Source of the DNA: CAVPCZ01 sp963779225
Lineage (GTDB): Bacteria; Bacteroidota; Ignavibacteria; UBA10030; UBA6906
Reading direction: 5' to 3'
DNA length: 64,000 bases
Assembly (NCBI GenBank): GCA_963779225.1
Contig: CAVZWW010000003.1
Location: 558,001-622,000 of the forward strand
Both the position numbers and the translations under genes were made by a program. Shown here piece by piece: positions 1-8,700 of the stretch (the stretch's first letter is position 1; every line of letters starts with the position of its first letter). The notes below the pieces were generated by a model. It made no database searches and was not told the DNA's origin. It saw only the letters and a program-made list of their open reading frames with translations.

Positions 1-317
1 CTCTGGCGTCCAATCCCGACGTGCTGGTACTGGACGAACCGACAAACGGGATGGATCTGACATCGCGCGTGGCGATGCTGGATCTCGTGGATACGCTGCA
101 TGCACGGGATCATCTCACCGTGATCATGGTGAGCCATCTTCTGGATGACGTGGCAAACCATGCCCGGCTTATCGCGCTTGTCGAGAGCGGCTTCTTCCAG
201 GTCGGCCCGGTGGGGGAAGTGCTCACCGGGAAGAATCTCTCTGCACTTTATCATCTACCCGTGCAGGTCAATCAGATCGGGAATCGTACCGTGGTCACGG
301 TGGGGGGTGCGCGATGA
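1..317 (+). CDS. Metal ABC transporter ATP-binding protein, 3' end (ZnuC/MntB-like)
   Basis: This is the C-terminal part of an ABC ATPase whose start lies outside the window; the reading frame is open from base 3 and about 104 residues are visible. The Walker B/D-loop stretch LVLDEPTNGMD and the switch histidine in MVSHLLDD are intact. Its stop overlaps the start of an ABC-3 family permease by 4 bases (ATGA), so the two are translationally coupled subunits of one importer. By family knowledge such pairs import zinc or manganese; which metal cannot be told from the ATPase. A periplasmic binding protein gene is not in view and may lie upstream. Confidence 0.85.
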   Translation, partial: LASNPDVLVLDEPTNGMDLTSRVAMLDLVDTLHARDHLTVIMVSHLLDDVANHARLIALVESGFFQVGPVGEVLTGKNLSALYHLPVQVNQIGNRTVVTVGGAR

Positions 318-1147
318 ACGCCATGGAGATTGTGAGCACACTATTCCGCGAATTTCCCCTGGCCGTCTATGGCAGTATGCTGGTCGGCGTCTCGTGTGCC
401 TTTCTCGGCGTGTACATCGTGGCAAAACGGGTGGTTTTCCTGGGTGCCGTACTGACACAGGTTTCGGTGCTCGGCCTCGCCCTGACGTTTCTCCCGTTCT
501 TTGCCGTTCCGCATATCGTTGGTGCGCTGGCGGTGACGCTGGTGACGGTGGTCATTATCTCGCGCATCCTGACGGAAAAGAAGACCCCCCGGGATTCGGT
601 GCTGGGTGTGGTGTTCATCACTTCGGTGACGGCGCGGATACTCATCATGCAGAAAACCCCGAAGGTTGAAGCGGCAGAGATTGAGAATCTATTGCGGGGG
701 GACATTCTCTTTGTCACACCGGGGCTCTTCCAGCTTATGGCGGGTGCATTTGTGATTGCCATGGCCGTGCATCTTCTCTTCTTCAAGGAGTTCTCATTCA
801 TTACATTCGATCCCGAAACCGCGGCAACACAGGGGTACAGAGCACGCGTCTGGGAGATGGTGTTCTATGTGATTGCCGGGATGGTGATTTCCTTTGCGAC
901 ACACATGGTTGGAGATCTCTTTGTGTTCGGGTTTCTGGTGGTGCCGCCCGTGGCCGCCATGCTTCTGACACGGAATGTGAAGTTGATTTTTACGGTGTCT
1001 GTGCTGATCGGTCTGCTGGCGCCGGTGGTGGGGTTGTTTCTGGCATTTGTCTTCGATTTCCCGGCGTCGCCGGCGATTGTCGGCGTGGCATCGATCGTGC
1101 TGGGTGCGGCGTGGGTGTGGAGCCTGGTCGGCCGGGCGGAGAGATAA
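314..1147 (+). CDS. Metal ABC transporter permease (ZnuB/MntB family, ABC-3)
   Basis: A 277-residue, very hydrophobic protein with about eight membrane spans, the usual length of ABC-3 permeases. The early segment (residues 20-40, VGVSCAFLGVYIVAKRVVF) and the late VVPPVAAMLLTRN stretch are typical of the zinc/manganese permease family. It forms the membrane channel for the ATPase encoded just upstream, with a 4-base gene overlap. It would sit in the inner membrane and pass a divalent metal delivered by a periplasmic binding protein. The substrate (Zn, Mn or Fe) is inferred only from the family. It is the last gene of its operon and faces pta. Confidence 0.9.
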   Translation: MNAMEIVSTLFREFPLAVYGSMLVGVSCAFLGVYIVAKRVVFLGAVLTQVSVLGLALTFLPFFAVPHIVGALAVTLVTVVIISRILTEKKTPRDSVLGVVFITSVTARILIMQKTPKVEAAEIENLLRGDILFVTPGLFQLMAGAFVIAMAVHLLFFKEFSFITFDPETAATQGYRARVWEMVFYVIAGMVISFATHMVGDLFVFGFLVVPPVAAMLLTRNVKLIFTVSVLIGLLAPVVGLFLAFVFDFPASPAIVGVASIVLGAAWVWSLVGRAER

Positions 1148-1152
1148 TCTTT

Positions 1153-1195
1153 CGGTCTCCCCGTCCGGCGGTGTTACCCGCGGACAGGAAGACCG
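1153..1195. terminator. Imperfect hairpin between convergent permease and pta genes
   Basis: CGGTCT at 1153-1158 pairs with AGACCG at 1190-1195, enclosing a second imperfect stem (GTCC.. / ..GGAC). It lies in the 72-base gap between two converging genes, where a bidirectional terminator is expected. No clear T-run follows on either strand, so it is only a candidate. Confidence 0.4.
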
Positions 1196-1219
1196 GAGCG
1201 TGCCGGGAGGGGGTTGGTT

Positions 1220-2206
1220 TTACGCTGCGCCGACGACGGCATTGATGGCCGCGACATTCACGATGTCGCTCACACTGCACCCGCGGGAAAGATCAAATGC
1301 GGGTTTCCGGAGGCCCTGGACCACCGGTCCGATGGCTTCTGCGCCGGCCAGACGCTGGGCCATTTTGTAGCCGATGTTGCCCGCATTCAGGTCCGGGAAG
1401 ATCAAGACGTTGGCTTTGCCCTTAAGCGGACTCCCGGGAGCTTTCGATTGTGCGACCTTGGGGACAATGGCCGTATCCAGCTGGACTTCGCCATCAACAA
1501 TGATATCCGGCCGCTTCTCTTTGAATAGTGCGGTGGCCTGTTGGACTTTCTCCACCAGGGGATGGCCGGCACTTCCCTTCGTTGAGAACGACAGCATTGC
1601 CACCCGCGGTTCTTCACCGGTGAGACGGCGGTAATTGTCGGCGGTGGAAATGCCGATGTCCGCGAGCTGCTCCGCCGTCGGATCGGGGACCACTGCACAA
1701 TCGGCGAACGAGTAGATCTGCTGTGGAAAGATCATCAGGAAGAAGCTGGAAACAATCGTGATATTCTCGGCCAGTCCGATAACCTGGATGGCGGCACGGA
1801 GGACATCGCCCGTTGTCGAGATTGACCCGGCAACACTTCCGTTCGCCAGACCCTCACGAACCATCATTGCTCCGAAGTAGAGCGGATGGGTCATCTGCTT
1901 CTGGGCTTCCCCCGGCGTCAGCCCTTTTGCCTTCCGCAGTTCATAAAATGTTTCTGCAAAGCTCTTCAGGCTATTGGACGTTGCAGGATCGATAACCTGT
2001 ATGCCGGCCGGGGATGTGCCTGTTTTCTGCAGTACCGCCTCAATTGCTTCCGTCTCACCGATCAGCACCGGCGTAACAAGACCCTGATCCAACAGGATCC
2101 GTGATGCCCGGACAGCACGCTCATCAGTTGCGTCAGGGAAAACAATCGTTCTGTTCAGCGATTTCGCCTTGGTATGAATACCGTTCATTAATTCAGAGGG
2201 GGTCAT
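1220..2206 (-). CDS. pta: Phosphate acetyltransferase
   Basis: 328 residues, the length of a stand-alone PTA domain. The enzyme interconverts acetyl-CoA plus phosphate and acetyl-phosphate plus CoA in the cytoplasm. Family hallmarks include IVFPDATDERAVRAS near the N-terminus, DPTAEQLADI in the middle and the C-terminal FPDLNAGNIGYK segment (around residue 270), which keeps the aspartate that the PTA-like domain of the malic enzyme at 51.6 kb has lost. No acetate kinase gene is adjacent, so the partner must be encoded elsewhere. The gene is monocistronic here, convergent with the ABC permease and divergent from miaB. Confidence 0.95.
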   Translation of the reverse strand: MTPSELMNGIHTKAKSLNRTIVFPDATDERAVRASRILLDQGLVTPVLIGETEAIEAVLQKTGTSPAGIQVIDPATSNSLKSFAETFYELRKAKGLTPGEAQKQMTHPLYFGAMMVREGLANGSVAGSISTTGDVLRAAIQVIGLAENITIVSSFFLMIFPQQIYSFADCAVVPDPTAEQLADIGISTADNYRRLTGEEPRVAMLSFSTKGSAGHPLVEKVQQATALFKEKRPDIIVDGEVQLDTAIVPKVAQSKAPGSPLKGKANVLIFPDLNAGNIGYKMAQRLAGAEAIGPVVQGLRKPAFDLSRGCSVSDIVNVAAINAVVGAA

Positions 2207-2249
2207 GTCCTGTCAACCGTGGAATGTGGAGGATGAGAAACACGCACAG

Positions 2250-2278
2250 AAGATACGAAAGCGGATCGGGAGATGAAA
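2250..2278 (-). promoter_or_regulatory. Possible pta promoter
   Basis: Read on the minus strand, TTTCAT (2278-2273) is followed after 17 bases by TATCTT (2255-2250), about 45 bases before the pta start. The -10 fits the TAnnTT pattern seen elsewhere in the window, but the -35 lacks TTG, so support is modest. Confidence 0.3.
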
Positions 2279-2393
2279 TAGCGAGGTGCTGGAAAATTAA
2301 GCCCGGCGACCTGACGAAATGGCATTACGCCAGAAATACGGAGGAATGGCGGCATTAATTAAGAACAATTAATGAATTCCTAATCTTCCAAAA

Positions 2394-2422
2394 TTGCATT
2401 CATGTCATATAGTGGGTAAATT
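2394..2422 (+). promoter_or_regulatory. Promoter of the miaB operon
   Basis: TTGCAT at 2394-2399 and TAAATT at 2417-2422 are separated by exactly 17 bases; the extended -10 reads TAAATTTC. The start codon of miaB follows 24 bases after the -10. The region is AT-rich compared with its surroundings, and the spacing and TAnnTTT form match other promoters in this window. Confidence 0.6.
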
Positions 2423-2445
2423 TCTGGCTCTCCCCACGGTATTCC

Positions 2446-3780
2446 ATGACTGACATCTCGACATACAAGCGCGTCTATATTGAGACGTACGGGTGCCAGA
2501 TGAACCTTGCCGACAGCGAGCTGGTCGGGGGGATTCTCTCGGTGCAGGGGTACGGCTTCACCGATGACCTGGGTGCTGCCGATGTTGTCCTGATTAACAC
2601 CTGTGCCATACGTGACAATGCCGAGCAACGTATTCGTGGTCGACTTGGACTGATTCATGCCCAGAAACGCCGGAATCCCCATCTGGTGGTCGGAGTCCTC
2701 GGCTGCATGGCGGAGCGGCTTCGTGAACGGCTTATCGAGGAAGAGCGTCTTGTGGATCTCATTGTGGGTCCGGACGAATACCGGAAGCTCCCCGATCTCT
2801 TACATCACGCCTTTGAGGGGGAGAAAGGGATTGCCGTCCGTCTGTCGCGTGTGGAAACGTATGAAGACATTGTTCCCTTGCGGACCGAGGGTATCTCGGC
2901 CTGGATTGCGGTGATGCGTGGATGCGACAAATTCTGCACCTTCTGCGTGGTACCGTTTACACGCGGGCGCGAACGGAGCCGTCCCGTTCCGAGCATCGTA
3001 GGAGAAGTTTGTGACCTGGCCGCGCGCGGGTTCAGAGATGTCACACTGCTGGGACAGAATGTCAACTCGTACAGCGATAACGGGCTTGACTTTGCCGCTT
3101 TGTTGAAAGCCGCCGCCGCGGTGGATCCTTCCGTGCGCATCCGCTTCACGACGTCGCATCCGCAGGACATGTCGGAATCACTGATTGAGACGATGGGCGC
3201 GACGGACAATATCTGCAAGTATATCCATCTTCCCGTGCAATCCGGTTCTGACGGTATTCTCGCGGCTATGAACCGCACCTATACCGTCGATGCGTATCTG
3301 AAGCTTGTTGAAAAGATCCGTCGCTGTTTGCCGGGGGTCGCTCTGACCACCGATATCATTTCGGGTTTTCCGGGTGAGACGGAAGCCGACCACCGCATGA
3401 CGGTGGCGCTGATGCGGCAGGTAGAGTATGACGGCGCGTACACGTTCAAGTACTCTCCCCGTGAACACACGAAAGCGTGGGAAATGGGCGATACGGTGCC
3501 GGAAGAAGTCAAGGGGGAGCGGGTCACCGAGATTGTCGGGATCCAGCAACAGATTTCCCTGTCGCTGAACCGCCGGCTGGTCGGGACGGTTCAACGTGTA
3601 CTGGTGGAAGGTCCCAGCAGAAAATCGGCACAGGAGCTGATGGGGCGGACGGATGTCAACAAGACGCTCGTTTTCGCGAATGGGGGCGAACAGCCGGGAG
3701 AATACGTGAATATCCGAATCACCGGGGCGAACTCCGCGACACTGTTTGGTACACGTTGCGCGGAGGAGGACGCGGCATGA
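2446..3780 (+). CDS. miaB: tRNA-2-methylthio-N6-dimethylallyladenosine synthase
   Basis: 444 residues, normal for MiaB. The enzyme is a radical-SAM methylthiotransferase that converts i6A37 to ms2i6A37 in tRNAs. The N-terminal UPF0004 domain holds three cluster-binding cysteines (C17 in YGCQMN, C53 in NTCAIRD, C87 in GCMAE); the radical-SAM motif CxxxCxxC is at residues 160-167 (GCDKFCTFC); a TRAM domain closes the protein, ending near LFGTRC. It heads a run of genes (TPR/SPOR protein, sigma-54 activator, lptE) whose order recurs in Bacteroidota-like genomes. Its stop overlaps the next start by 4 bases. Confidence 0.97.
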   Translation: MTDISTYKRVYIETYGCQMNLADSELVGGILSVQGYGFTDDLGAADVVLINTCAIRDNAEQRIRGRLGLIHAQKRRNPHLVVGVLGCMAERLRERLIEEERLVDLIVGPDEYRKLPDLLHHAFEGEKGIAVRLSRVETYEDIVPLRTEGISAWIAVMRGCDKFCTFCVVPFTRGRERSRPVPSIVGEVCDLAARGFRDVTLLGQNVNSYSDNGLDFAALLKAAAAVDPSVRIRFTTSHPQDMSESLIETMGATDNICKYIHLPVQSGSDGILAAMNRTYTVDAYLKLVEKIRRCLPGVALTTDIISGFPGETEADHRMTVALMRQVEYDGAYTFKYSPREHTKAWEMGDTVPEEVKGERVTEIVGIQQQISLSLNRRLVGTVQRVLVEGPSRKSAQELMGRTDVNKTLVFANGGEQPGEYVNIRITGANSATLFGTRCAEEDAA

Positions 3781-4523
3781 AAAAGAGTGTTCTTGTGCTG
3801 ATACTTCTGCTGGTGTTGGTCCCGGGCGCAGGGGCACAGAAAGGGGAACCGGACATCTGGAAGTATGTCAACCAGATCAACGAAGGCCAGGTCCAGCAGG
3901 TACGCGAACAGCTGCCGGCACTGCTCAGCAAATACCCGAACCATCCCGGGGCGCTGTACGTTCAAGCCCTCCTGACACGCGAAGGCGCCGAGGCCGTGCG
4001 CATCTACCAGAGTATTGTGGACAATTTTCCGCAGAGCGAATGGGCTGACGATGCGGTCTACAAGACGTATCAGTTTTATTACTCCCTGGGGCTATATCGC
4101 ACCGCGGAGCTGAAAATGAACCAGTTGAAGGCACAGTATCCGTCCTCACCGTATCTCCAGGAACCCGTTGAAGCATCCGTACCCCAGCAGAGCGGCAATG
4201 GGCAGCCTGTGAGCACGGTGCCGCAGCAGGAGATACCGGAGGAAACGAGGCAGGATCCGGAGAAACCGATTCTTCAGCCGGAACCGATTCAGGTGCGGTT
4301 TTCGCTGCAGGTCGGAGCATTTACGGTTCAGGCAAACGCCGAAGCACAGAAAAGCCGTTTTGAACACCTGGGGTATACCGCCGAGCTGATCAGCAAAGTG
4401 AAGGATACCCGCTCACTTTTTACGGTTCTTGTCGGTGACTACCAAACGTACAGCGAAGCCAAGGCCGCGGGCCTCGAAATCAAGCGGAAGCTGGGCATCG
4501 ATTCGATTGTGATATCGAGGTGA
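3777..4523 (+). CDS. Exported TPR protein with C-terminal SPOR domain
   Basis: Starting at the ATG that overlaps the miaB stop (ATGA), the product is 248 residues; longer in-frame versions would run inside miaB and are rejected. A signal peptide (KKSVLVLILLLVLVPGAGA) is followed by helical repeat-like sequence (residues 35-140, TPR/outer-membrane assembly type), a Pro/Gln/Glu-rich linker (about 145-175) and a SPOR domain (about 178-248, FSLQVGAFTVQANAEAQ ... LGIDSIVISR). SPOR domains bind glycan strands stripped of peptides at division sites, so a periplasmic cell-envelope role is likely. The precise job is unknown. It lies one base ahead of the sigma-54 activator. Confidence 0.8.
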   Translation: MKKSVLVLILLLVLVPGAGAQKGEPDIWKYVNQINEGQVQQVREQLPALLSKYPNHPGALYVQALLTREGAEAVRIYQSIVDNFPQSEWADDAVYKTYQFYYSLGLYRTAELKMNQLKAQYPSSPYLQEPVEASVPQQSGNGQPVSTVPQQEIPEETRQDPEKPILQPEPIQVRFSLQVGAFTVQANAEAQKSRFEHLGYTAELISKVKDTRSLFTVLVGDYQTYSEAKAAGLEIKRKLGIDSIVISR

Positions 4524-4524
4524 C

Positions 4525-5685
4525 ATGCAGGCAGCGTTGACATCCCCTCCGAAGCCGTTTCAGGAGGAATACGGGATCATCGGCGAATCCGTGGAAATGC
4601 GGAAAATCGTGGAGGTGGTCGAGCAGGTGGCGCCGACCGACATCACCGTGCTGATTACGGGCGAGAGCGGGGTGGGGAAGGAAATCATTGCCAAGGCGTT
4701 ATACGGTGCGAGCAGGCGCAACAAGAAACCGCTGATCACCGTGAACTGCGGCGCAATTCCGGAAGGGATTCTGGAAAGCGAACTGTTCGGACACGAACGG
4801 GGATCGTTTACCGGGGCTTCGGATCAGCGCAAAGGATACTTCGAACTTGCCGACGGGGGGACCATCTTTCTGGATGAGATCGGCGAGCTGCCACTGGCGG
4901 CGCAGGTGAAGTTTCTGCGCATTCTGGAAAACGGGGAGTTCCTGCGTGTGGGTTCTTCGGTGGCCCGCACGGTCAATGTACGGGTGATTGCTGCCACCAA
5001 CAAGGATCTTGAAGCTGAAGTGCATGCCCGGCGTTTCCGGGCCGATCTGTTTTTCCGGCTGCGCTCGGTGAACATCGCCATTCCGCCTCTTCGGAAGCGT
5101 GTGGAAGACATACCCGTGCTTTTCCGGCATTTCGCGGCGGATGTTGCCGCGCGCAATAATATACGATTTGAGGGTATCAGCCCCGACGCGATGCAGTTGC
5201 TGGAGTCGTACCACTGGCCGGGTAACGTGCGTGAATTGCGCAATGTGGTCGAGAGTATGCTCGTACTGGAGGGGGGCAAGTCCCTTGAGCCGGAGGATGT
5301 CCGCAAATACCTCAAAGCATACCGCGCGCCGTCCGAAGAGCGTTTGTTACCCGTTCCGCTCGGCAGGTCCGTGGAACAGGCGGAGCGGGAACTCATTCTC
5401 CGGGCACTTCTGGATATCAAGGGGAACCTGTTGGAGCTTCGCGGTGCATTGATGGCTCACCTGCAGGCTCAGGATGCGGGGCGGGCATCGCAGGGTGATC
5501 CCGGCCACATTCAGGAGGGAAGCGCCGCCTCAACTCTTTCGCTCGAAGAGATGGAGCATCGCATGATTGCGGAGGCGCTGGAGAGGTACAAGGGAAACCG
5601 CCGTGTGGCGGCGCGGGCGCTGAATATCAGCGAACGGACGCTGTATCGCAAAATCAAGGAATACGGTCTGGAGGGAGGGCGATGA
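4525..5685 (+). CDS. Sigma-54-dependent transcriptional activator without sensor domain
   Basis: 386 residues: only about 20 residues precede the AAA+ domain, so there is no receiver, GAF or PAS input domain. Walker A is GESGVGKE (about 46-53), the sigma-54 contact loop reads GSFTGA (93-98) instead of the usual GAFTGA, Walker B is GTIFLDEIGE, and a Fis-type helix-turn-helix ends the protein (VAARALNISERTLYRKIKEYG). Such proteins remodel RNA polymerase holding sigma-54. Its position between miaB and lptE is a recurring arrangement in Bacteroidota-like genomes; what it senses and controls is not known. The stop overlaps the longest possible lptE start. Confidence 0.9.
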   Translation: MQAALTSPPKPFQEEYGIIGESVEMRKIVEVVEQVAPTDITVLITGESGVGKEIIAKALYGASRRNKKPLITVNCGAIPEGILESELFGHERGSFTGASDQRKGYFELADGGTIFLDEIGELPLAAQVKFLRILENGEFLRVGSSVARTVNVRVIAATNKDLEAEVHARRFRADLFFRLRSVNIAIPPLRKRVEDIPVLFRHFAADVAARNNIRFEGISPDAMQLLESYHWPGNVRELRNVVESMLVLEGGKSLEPEDVRKYLKAYRAPSEERLLPVPLGRSVEQAERELILRALLDIKGNLLELRGALMAHLQAQDAGRASQGDPGHIQEGSAASTLSLEEMEHRMIAEALERYKGNRRVAARALNISERTLYRKIKEYGLEGGR

Positions 5686-5735
5686 GCAGATGTCGGTTCC
5701 GGGAGATAAACAGCCGGCGGTGTGCGGGGGGGGGA

Positions 5736-6257
5736 ATGCGCAGGACATCGTCGTTGCTGCTTGTCCCGGCAGCGCTTGCCTTCTTCGTGTTGGCCGCACA
5801 GCTCCCGGGTTGCGCCTACTCGTTCACCGGCGCTTCGGTTCCCCCCCACCTTACGACCATTTCCATCCCGCTGGTTGACGATCAATCGGGGTTCGGTGAG
5901 GCGGGATTGCGCGAGGATTTCACGCGTGAGCTGACCGACCTGTTCGTCAAAGACAACAGCCTCCGGGTGGCCGACCGGAGCACGGCCGATGCCATTCTCT
6001 CCGGGTCGATCATCAGTGTAATCGACGCCCCCTCGATGGTGCAGCAGGGCGAGCAGGTCAGCCAGCGGAGAATTACCATGACTGTGAAGTTCACGTTCCA
6101 GGATATGAAACTCCGCCGCAAGATCTGGGACAAGACCTTTTCCAACTGGGGGGATTACGAATCCGGCAGCGACGTTTCTCAGCGGCAGGCAGGGACGAAG
6201 GAAGCCATCCGCAAGCTCACCGAAGATCTGCTGCTCGAAACGGTTTCCGGTTGGTAA
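5736..6257 (+). CDS. lptE: LptE-like LPS-assembly lipoprotein
   Basis: With the start at 5736 the protein has 173 residues and begins with a clean lipoprotein signal (MRRTSSLLLVP... ending in the lipobox LPGC). A longer start at 5682, overlapping the previous gene by ATGA, would add 18 residues in front of the signal peptide; a G-rich ribosome-binding stretch directly before 5736 favours the shorter form. The remainder (AYSFTGASVPPHLTTISIP...) matches the LptE family, which plugs LptD and helps place lipopolysaccharide in the outer membrane. It shows that the organism is diderm. Family assignment is good; orthology rests on sequence style and neighbours. Confidence 0.82.
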   Translation: MRRTSSLLLVPAALAFFVLAAQLPGCAYSFTGASVPPHLTTISIPLVDDQSGFGEAGLREDFTRELTDLFVKDNSLRVADRSTADAILSGSIISVIDAPSMVQQGEQVSQRRITMTVKFTFQDMKLRRKIWDKTFSNWGDYESGSDVSQRQAGTKEAIRKLTEDLLLETVSGW

Positions 6258-6315
6258 CGATGTTCATCATGCAGGTATTCACAATCTAAGGTCCTTTACA
6301 CCCAAAAACGTTCCT

Positions 6316-7788
6316 ATGGAAGAAATCATTCTCTTTACCTACATCGCCTCCCTTTCGATCCTGTTTGTGTTCGGATCGCACGGCTTCATCATGATCTACT
6401 ACTATGTCAAATACCGGCGGAAGAAGGCGTCCGCCGTTGAAGCCCTCTCCGTATACCCGGTTGTGACCGTTCAGCTGCCGGTCTTCAACGAGCTGTATGT
6501 GGTCGGTCGCCTCATTGACGCTGCGTGCGCCATGATCTACCCGAAGGAGAAATTGGAGATTCAGGTACTGGATGATTCGACGGACGGTACCGTCGGTGTC
6601 GTCGCCCAGTATGTGGAACGGTATCGTAGACTCGGGTACGACATCAAGCAGGTGTGCCGCACAAACCGGCAGGGATTCAAAGCGGGGGCTCTGAAAGATG
6701 GTCTGACAGACGCCCGCGGAGAATTCGTGGCGATTTTCGATGCGGACTTTGTGCCGCGGCCGGATTTTCTCCTGAAAACCATCCCGCACTTCGGCAGCGA
6801 CCCGCGCATCGGTATGGTCCAAACCCGGTGGGAGCACATCAACGCGGACTATTCGCTGCTTACGCGCACCCAGGCCATGGCGCTGGACGGGCACTTTGTA
6901 ATCGAGCAGGCCGTTCGCAACAAGGTCGGCTTCTTCATCAACTTCAACGGAACCGCAGGTGTGTGGCGCAAGGAATGCATCTTTGACGCCGGCAACTGGC
7001 AGGCCGACACGCTCACGGAAGATCTGGATCTCAGCTACCGTGCCCAGCTGCGCGGATGGAAGTTCAAGTACCTGAACAACGTAACTTCGCCGGCTGAGCT
7101 GCCGTCCGAAATCAACGCCTTGAAGTCACAGCAGTTCCGCTGGACAAAAGGCGCCATTGAAACCGCGAGAAAAATGCTGCCGGAGGTCTGGCACTCAGCT
7201 CTGCCGCTCAAGATCAAGATCCACGCAACGTTTCATCTGACGAACAACCTCGTCTTTCCATTCATTGTCCTGGCGGGCGTGTTGAATGTGCCGCTCGTGT
7301 TCATCAAGCATGCGGGCGGGCATGAGGCGTATTTTACATTCATGTCGATCTTTGTTTTTGCGTTCATCGGTTCGTTCCTGTTCTATCTGTTCTCCCAGAA
7401 AGACGTCTACAAGGATTGGCGGAAACGCATACTGCTCTTCCCGCTGTTCATGGCGGGAAGCATGGGTTTTGCGGTGAATAACAGTCGTGCGGTGCTCGAG
7501 GGACTGTTCAAACGCAAGAGCGAATTCGTGCGCACGCCCAAATACCTGATTCAGTCAAAAACGGATTCCTGGCGGGGCAAGACATACACGCCGGTAAAGA
7601 TCAGCTCGACCGTGGTTCTGGAGATGGTGCTCGCGGTGTACTGTCTGTTCGGCCTGGTGTCTTCAATCTACTTTCTGGAGATTGCAGCGGTTCCCTTTCA
7701 GTTGATGTTCTTTCTGGGATTCACGTTTGTATCGGTGATGTCTTTGAAGCACGCGTTTGTGGCACGGCAGACGGGTGCAGGGAGTTAG
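6316..7788 (+). CDS. Processive-type family 2 glycosyltransferase (CESA/BcsA-like)
   Basis: 490 residues. An N-terminal membrane span is followed by a GT-A domain with the complete D, DxD, TED, QxxRW signature of the cellulose-synthase superfamily: LDDS near residue 88, FDADF at about 141-145, TED at 234-236 and QQFRW at 272-276, then several membrane spans (about 305-490). It would transfer a nucleotide sugar to a growing polysaccharide or lipid acceptor at the inner membrane. No PilZ domain or BcsB-like partner is adjacent, so cellulose is not implied. The next gene, a TPR protein, begins 2 bases after the stop and is probably co-translated. Confidence 0.88.
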   Translation: MEEIILFTYIASLSILFVFGSHGFIMIYYYVKYRRKKASAVEALSVYPVVTVQLPVFNELYVVGRLIDAACAMIYPKEKLEIQVLDDSTDGTVGVVAQYVERYRRLGYDIKQVCRTNRQGFKAGALKDGLTDARGEFVAIFDADFVPRPDFLLKTIPHFGSDPRIGMVQTRWEHINADYSLLTRTQAMALDGHFVIEQAVRNKVGFFINFNGTAGVWRKECIFDAGNWQADTLTEDLDLSYRAQLRGWKFKYLNNVTSPAELPSEINALKSQQFRWTKGAIETARKMLPEVWHSALPLKIKIHATFHLTNNLVFPFIVLAGVLNVPLVFIKHAGGHEAYFTFMSIFVFAFIGSFLFYLFSQKDVYKDWRKRILLFPLFMAGSMGFAVNNSRAVLEGLFKRKSEFVRTPKYLIQSKTDSWRGKTYTPVKISSTVVLEMVLAVYCLFGLVSSIYFLEIAAVPFQLMFFLGFTFVSVMSLKHAFVARQTGAGS

Positions 7789-7790
7789 GC

Positions 7791-8393
7791 GTGGCGGGAG
7801 AAGAAGAGCACTCTCCGCGTTTTGCCGAACGCGCTGTTGCCTGTCTTGCGCGTGGCGAAACAGCAGAAGCGATGCGGCTGTGTCAGGCAGGCGTGGAACG
7901 ATTCCCCTGGTATGTGACCGGCCACCTGGTTCTCGGCCGGTGCCGGGAAACGGCCGGGCACTATCGCGCCGCCGCCGGGTGCTACCATCAGGTCCTGCAG
8001 ATGCTTCCCGGCCTCGCCGTCGCCGAAGAGGCGCTGGCAAAAGTCAGCGGGCAACCCGATAAGGGGGAAAGCGGGGTCGATTTTCTTCTCCGCCAGCTCG
8101 GGCATGTGCAAAGGCCCGCGCCGGTTCGGGAGGAGACAAAACCGGGCAGGGGAGGGGATCTTCGGGAAGAGCGCGCGGCGCACGGGGATGCCGGGCGGCC
8201 GGAAGGGCGCCCGGAAAAAATCGTTACTGCAACGCTTGCCGAGATTTATGCGCGTCAGGGAGAATACGGTGAAGCGGTGGAAGCGTACCGGATGCTGATC
8301 CGCCAGCGCCCGGGAGATGCCGGGCGCTTCGCAGAACGACTAGCGGAATTGGAGCGGTTACTTCAGGGCGCTCACAAACCTGGTGAGCCGTGA
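7791..8393 (+). CDS. TPR-repeat protein
   Basis: 200 residues from a GTG start 2 bases after the glycosyltransferase stop. Residues 10-85 and 145-195 are helical repeats of TPR character (for example AVACLARGETAEAMRLCQAG and LAEIYARQGEYGEAVEAY), separated by a charged, Gly/Arg/Glu-rich linker. There is no signal peptide or membrane span, so it is probably cytoplasmic and may organise or regulate the preceding glycosyltransferase; that is inference from linkage only. Its 3' end overlaps the end of rpsT on the opposite strand by 36 bases. Confidence 0.7.
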   Translation: MAGEEEHSPRFAERAVACLARGETAEAMRLCQAGVERFPWYVTGHLVLGRCRETAGHYRAAAGCYHQVLQMLPGLAVAEEALAKVSGQPDKGESGVDFLLRQLGHVQRPAPVREETKPGRGGDLREERAAHGDAGRPEGRPEKIVTATLAEIYARQGEYGEAVEAYRMLIRQRPGDAGRFAERLAELERLLQGAHKPGEP

Positions 8394-8612
8394 CTTGTAG
8401 TTGGAGGCGGTGTTCTTATGGATCACCCCCTTGGCCGCAAGCTGATCCAGAAGCTTCGTTGTCTTTTTCAGCTCGGGCGCGGCTTTCTCTTTGTCCGTCA
8501 TCGCACGGACACGTTTCACGGCCTTGCGCATGCGGGATTTCAGCTGGGTGTTTCGCGATGCGCGGCGTTTGGACTGCCGGGCTTTCTTCTCTGCGGATTT
8601 GTGCTGTGCCAT
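8358..8612 (-). CDS. rpsT: 30S ribosomal protein S20
   Basis: 84 residues starting MAQHKSAEKKARQSKRR, highly basic and helical, the standard S20 form. It binds 16S rRNA early in small-subunit assembly. A longer reading frame adds 23 residues upstream but these have no family resemblance and would include the leader, so the start at 8612 is chosen; GGAG lies in the leader on the minus strand. The 3' end overlaps the convergent TPR gene by 36 bases. A strong promoter lies 54 bases upstream. Confidence 0.96.
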   Translation of the reverse strand: MAQHKSAEKKARQSKRRASRNTQLKSRMRKAVKRVRAMTDKEKAAPELKKTTKLLDQLAAKGVIHKNTASNYKSRLTRFVSALK

Positions 8613-8665
8613 CCGGCGCGGTTCTCCAGGAAGACGTAATACGACGGTTACTTTATTGAGCAACA

Positions 8666-8694
8666 AATATAGGGAATTCATCGGACAAAGTCAA
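8666..8694 (-). promoter_or_regulatory. rpsT promoter
   Basis: On the minus strand TTGACT (8694-8689) and TATATT (8671-8666) are exactly 17 bases apart, and the extended -10 reads TATATTTG, a full match to the Bacteroidota TAnnTTTG element. It points to rpsT and lies back to back with the etfB promoter. Confidence 0.75.
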
Positions 8695-8700
8695 AGTCCG

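Noticed and set aside
3477..3776. N-terminal extension of the TPR/SPOR protein inside miaB
   Set aside because: The signal peptide begins at 3777 and overlaps the miaB stop in the usual ATGA arrangement.
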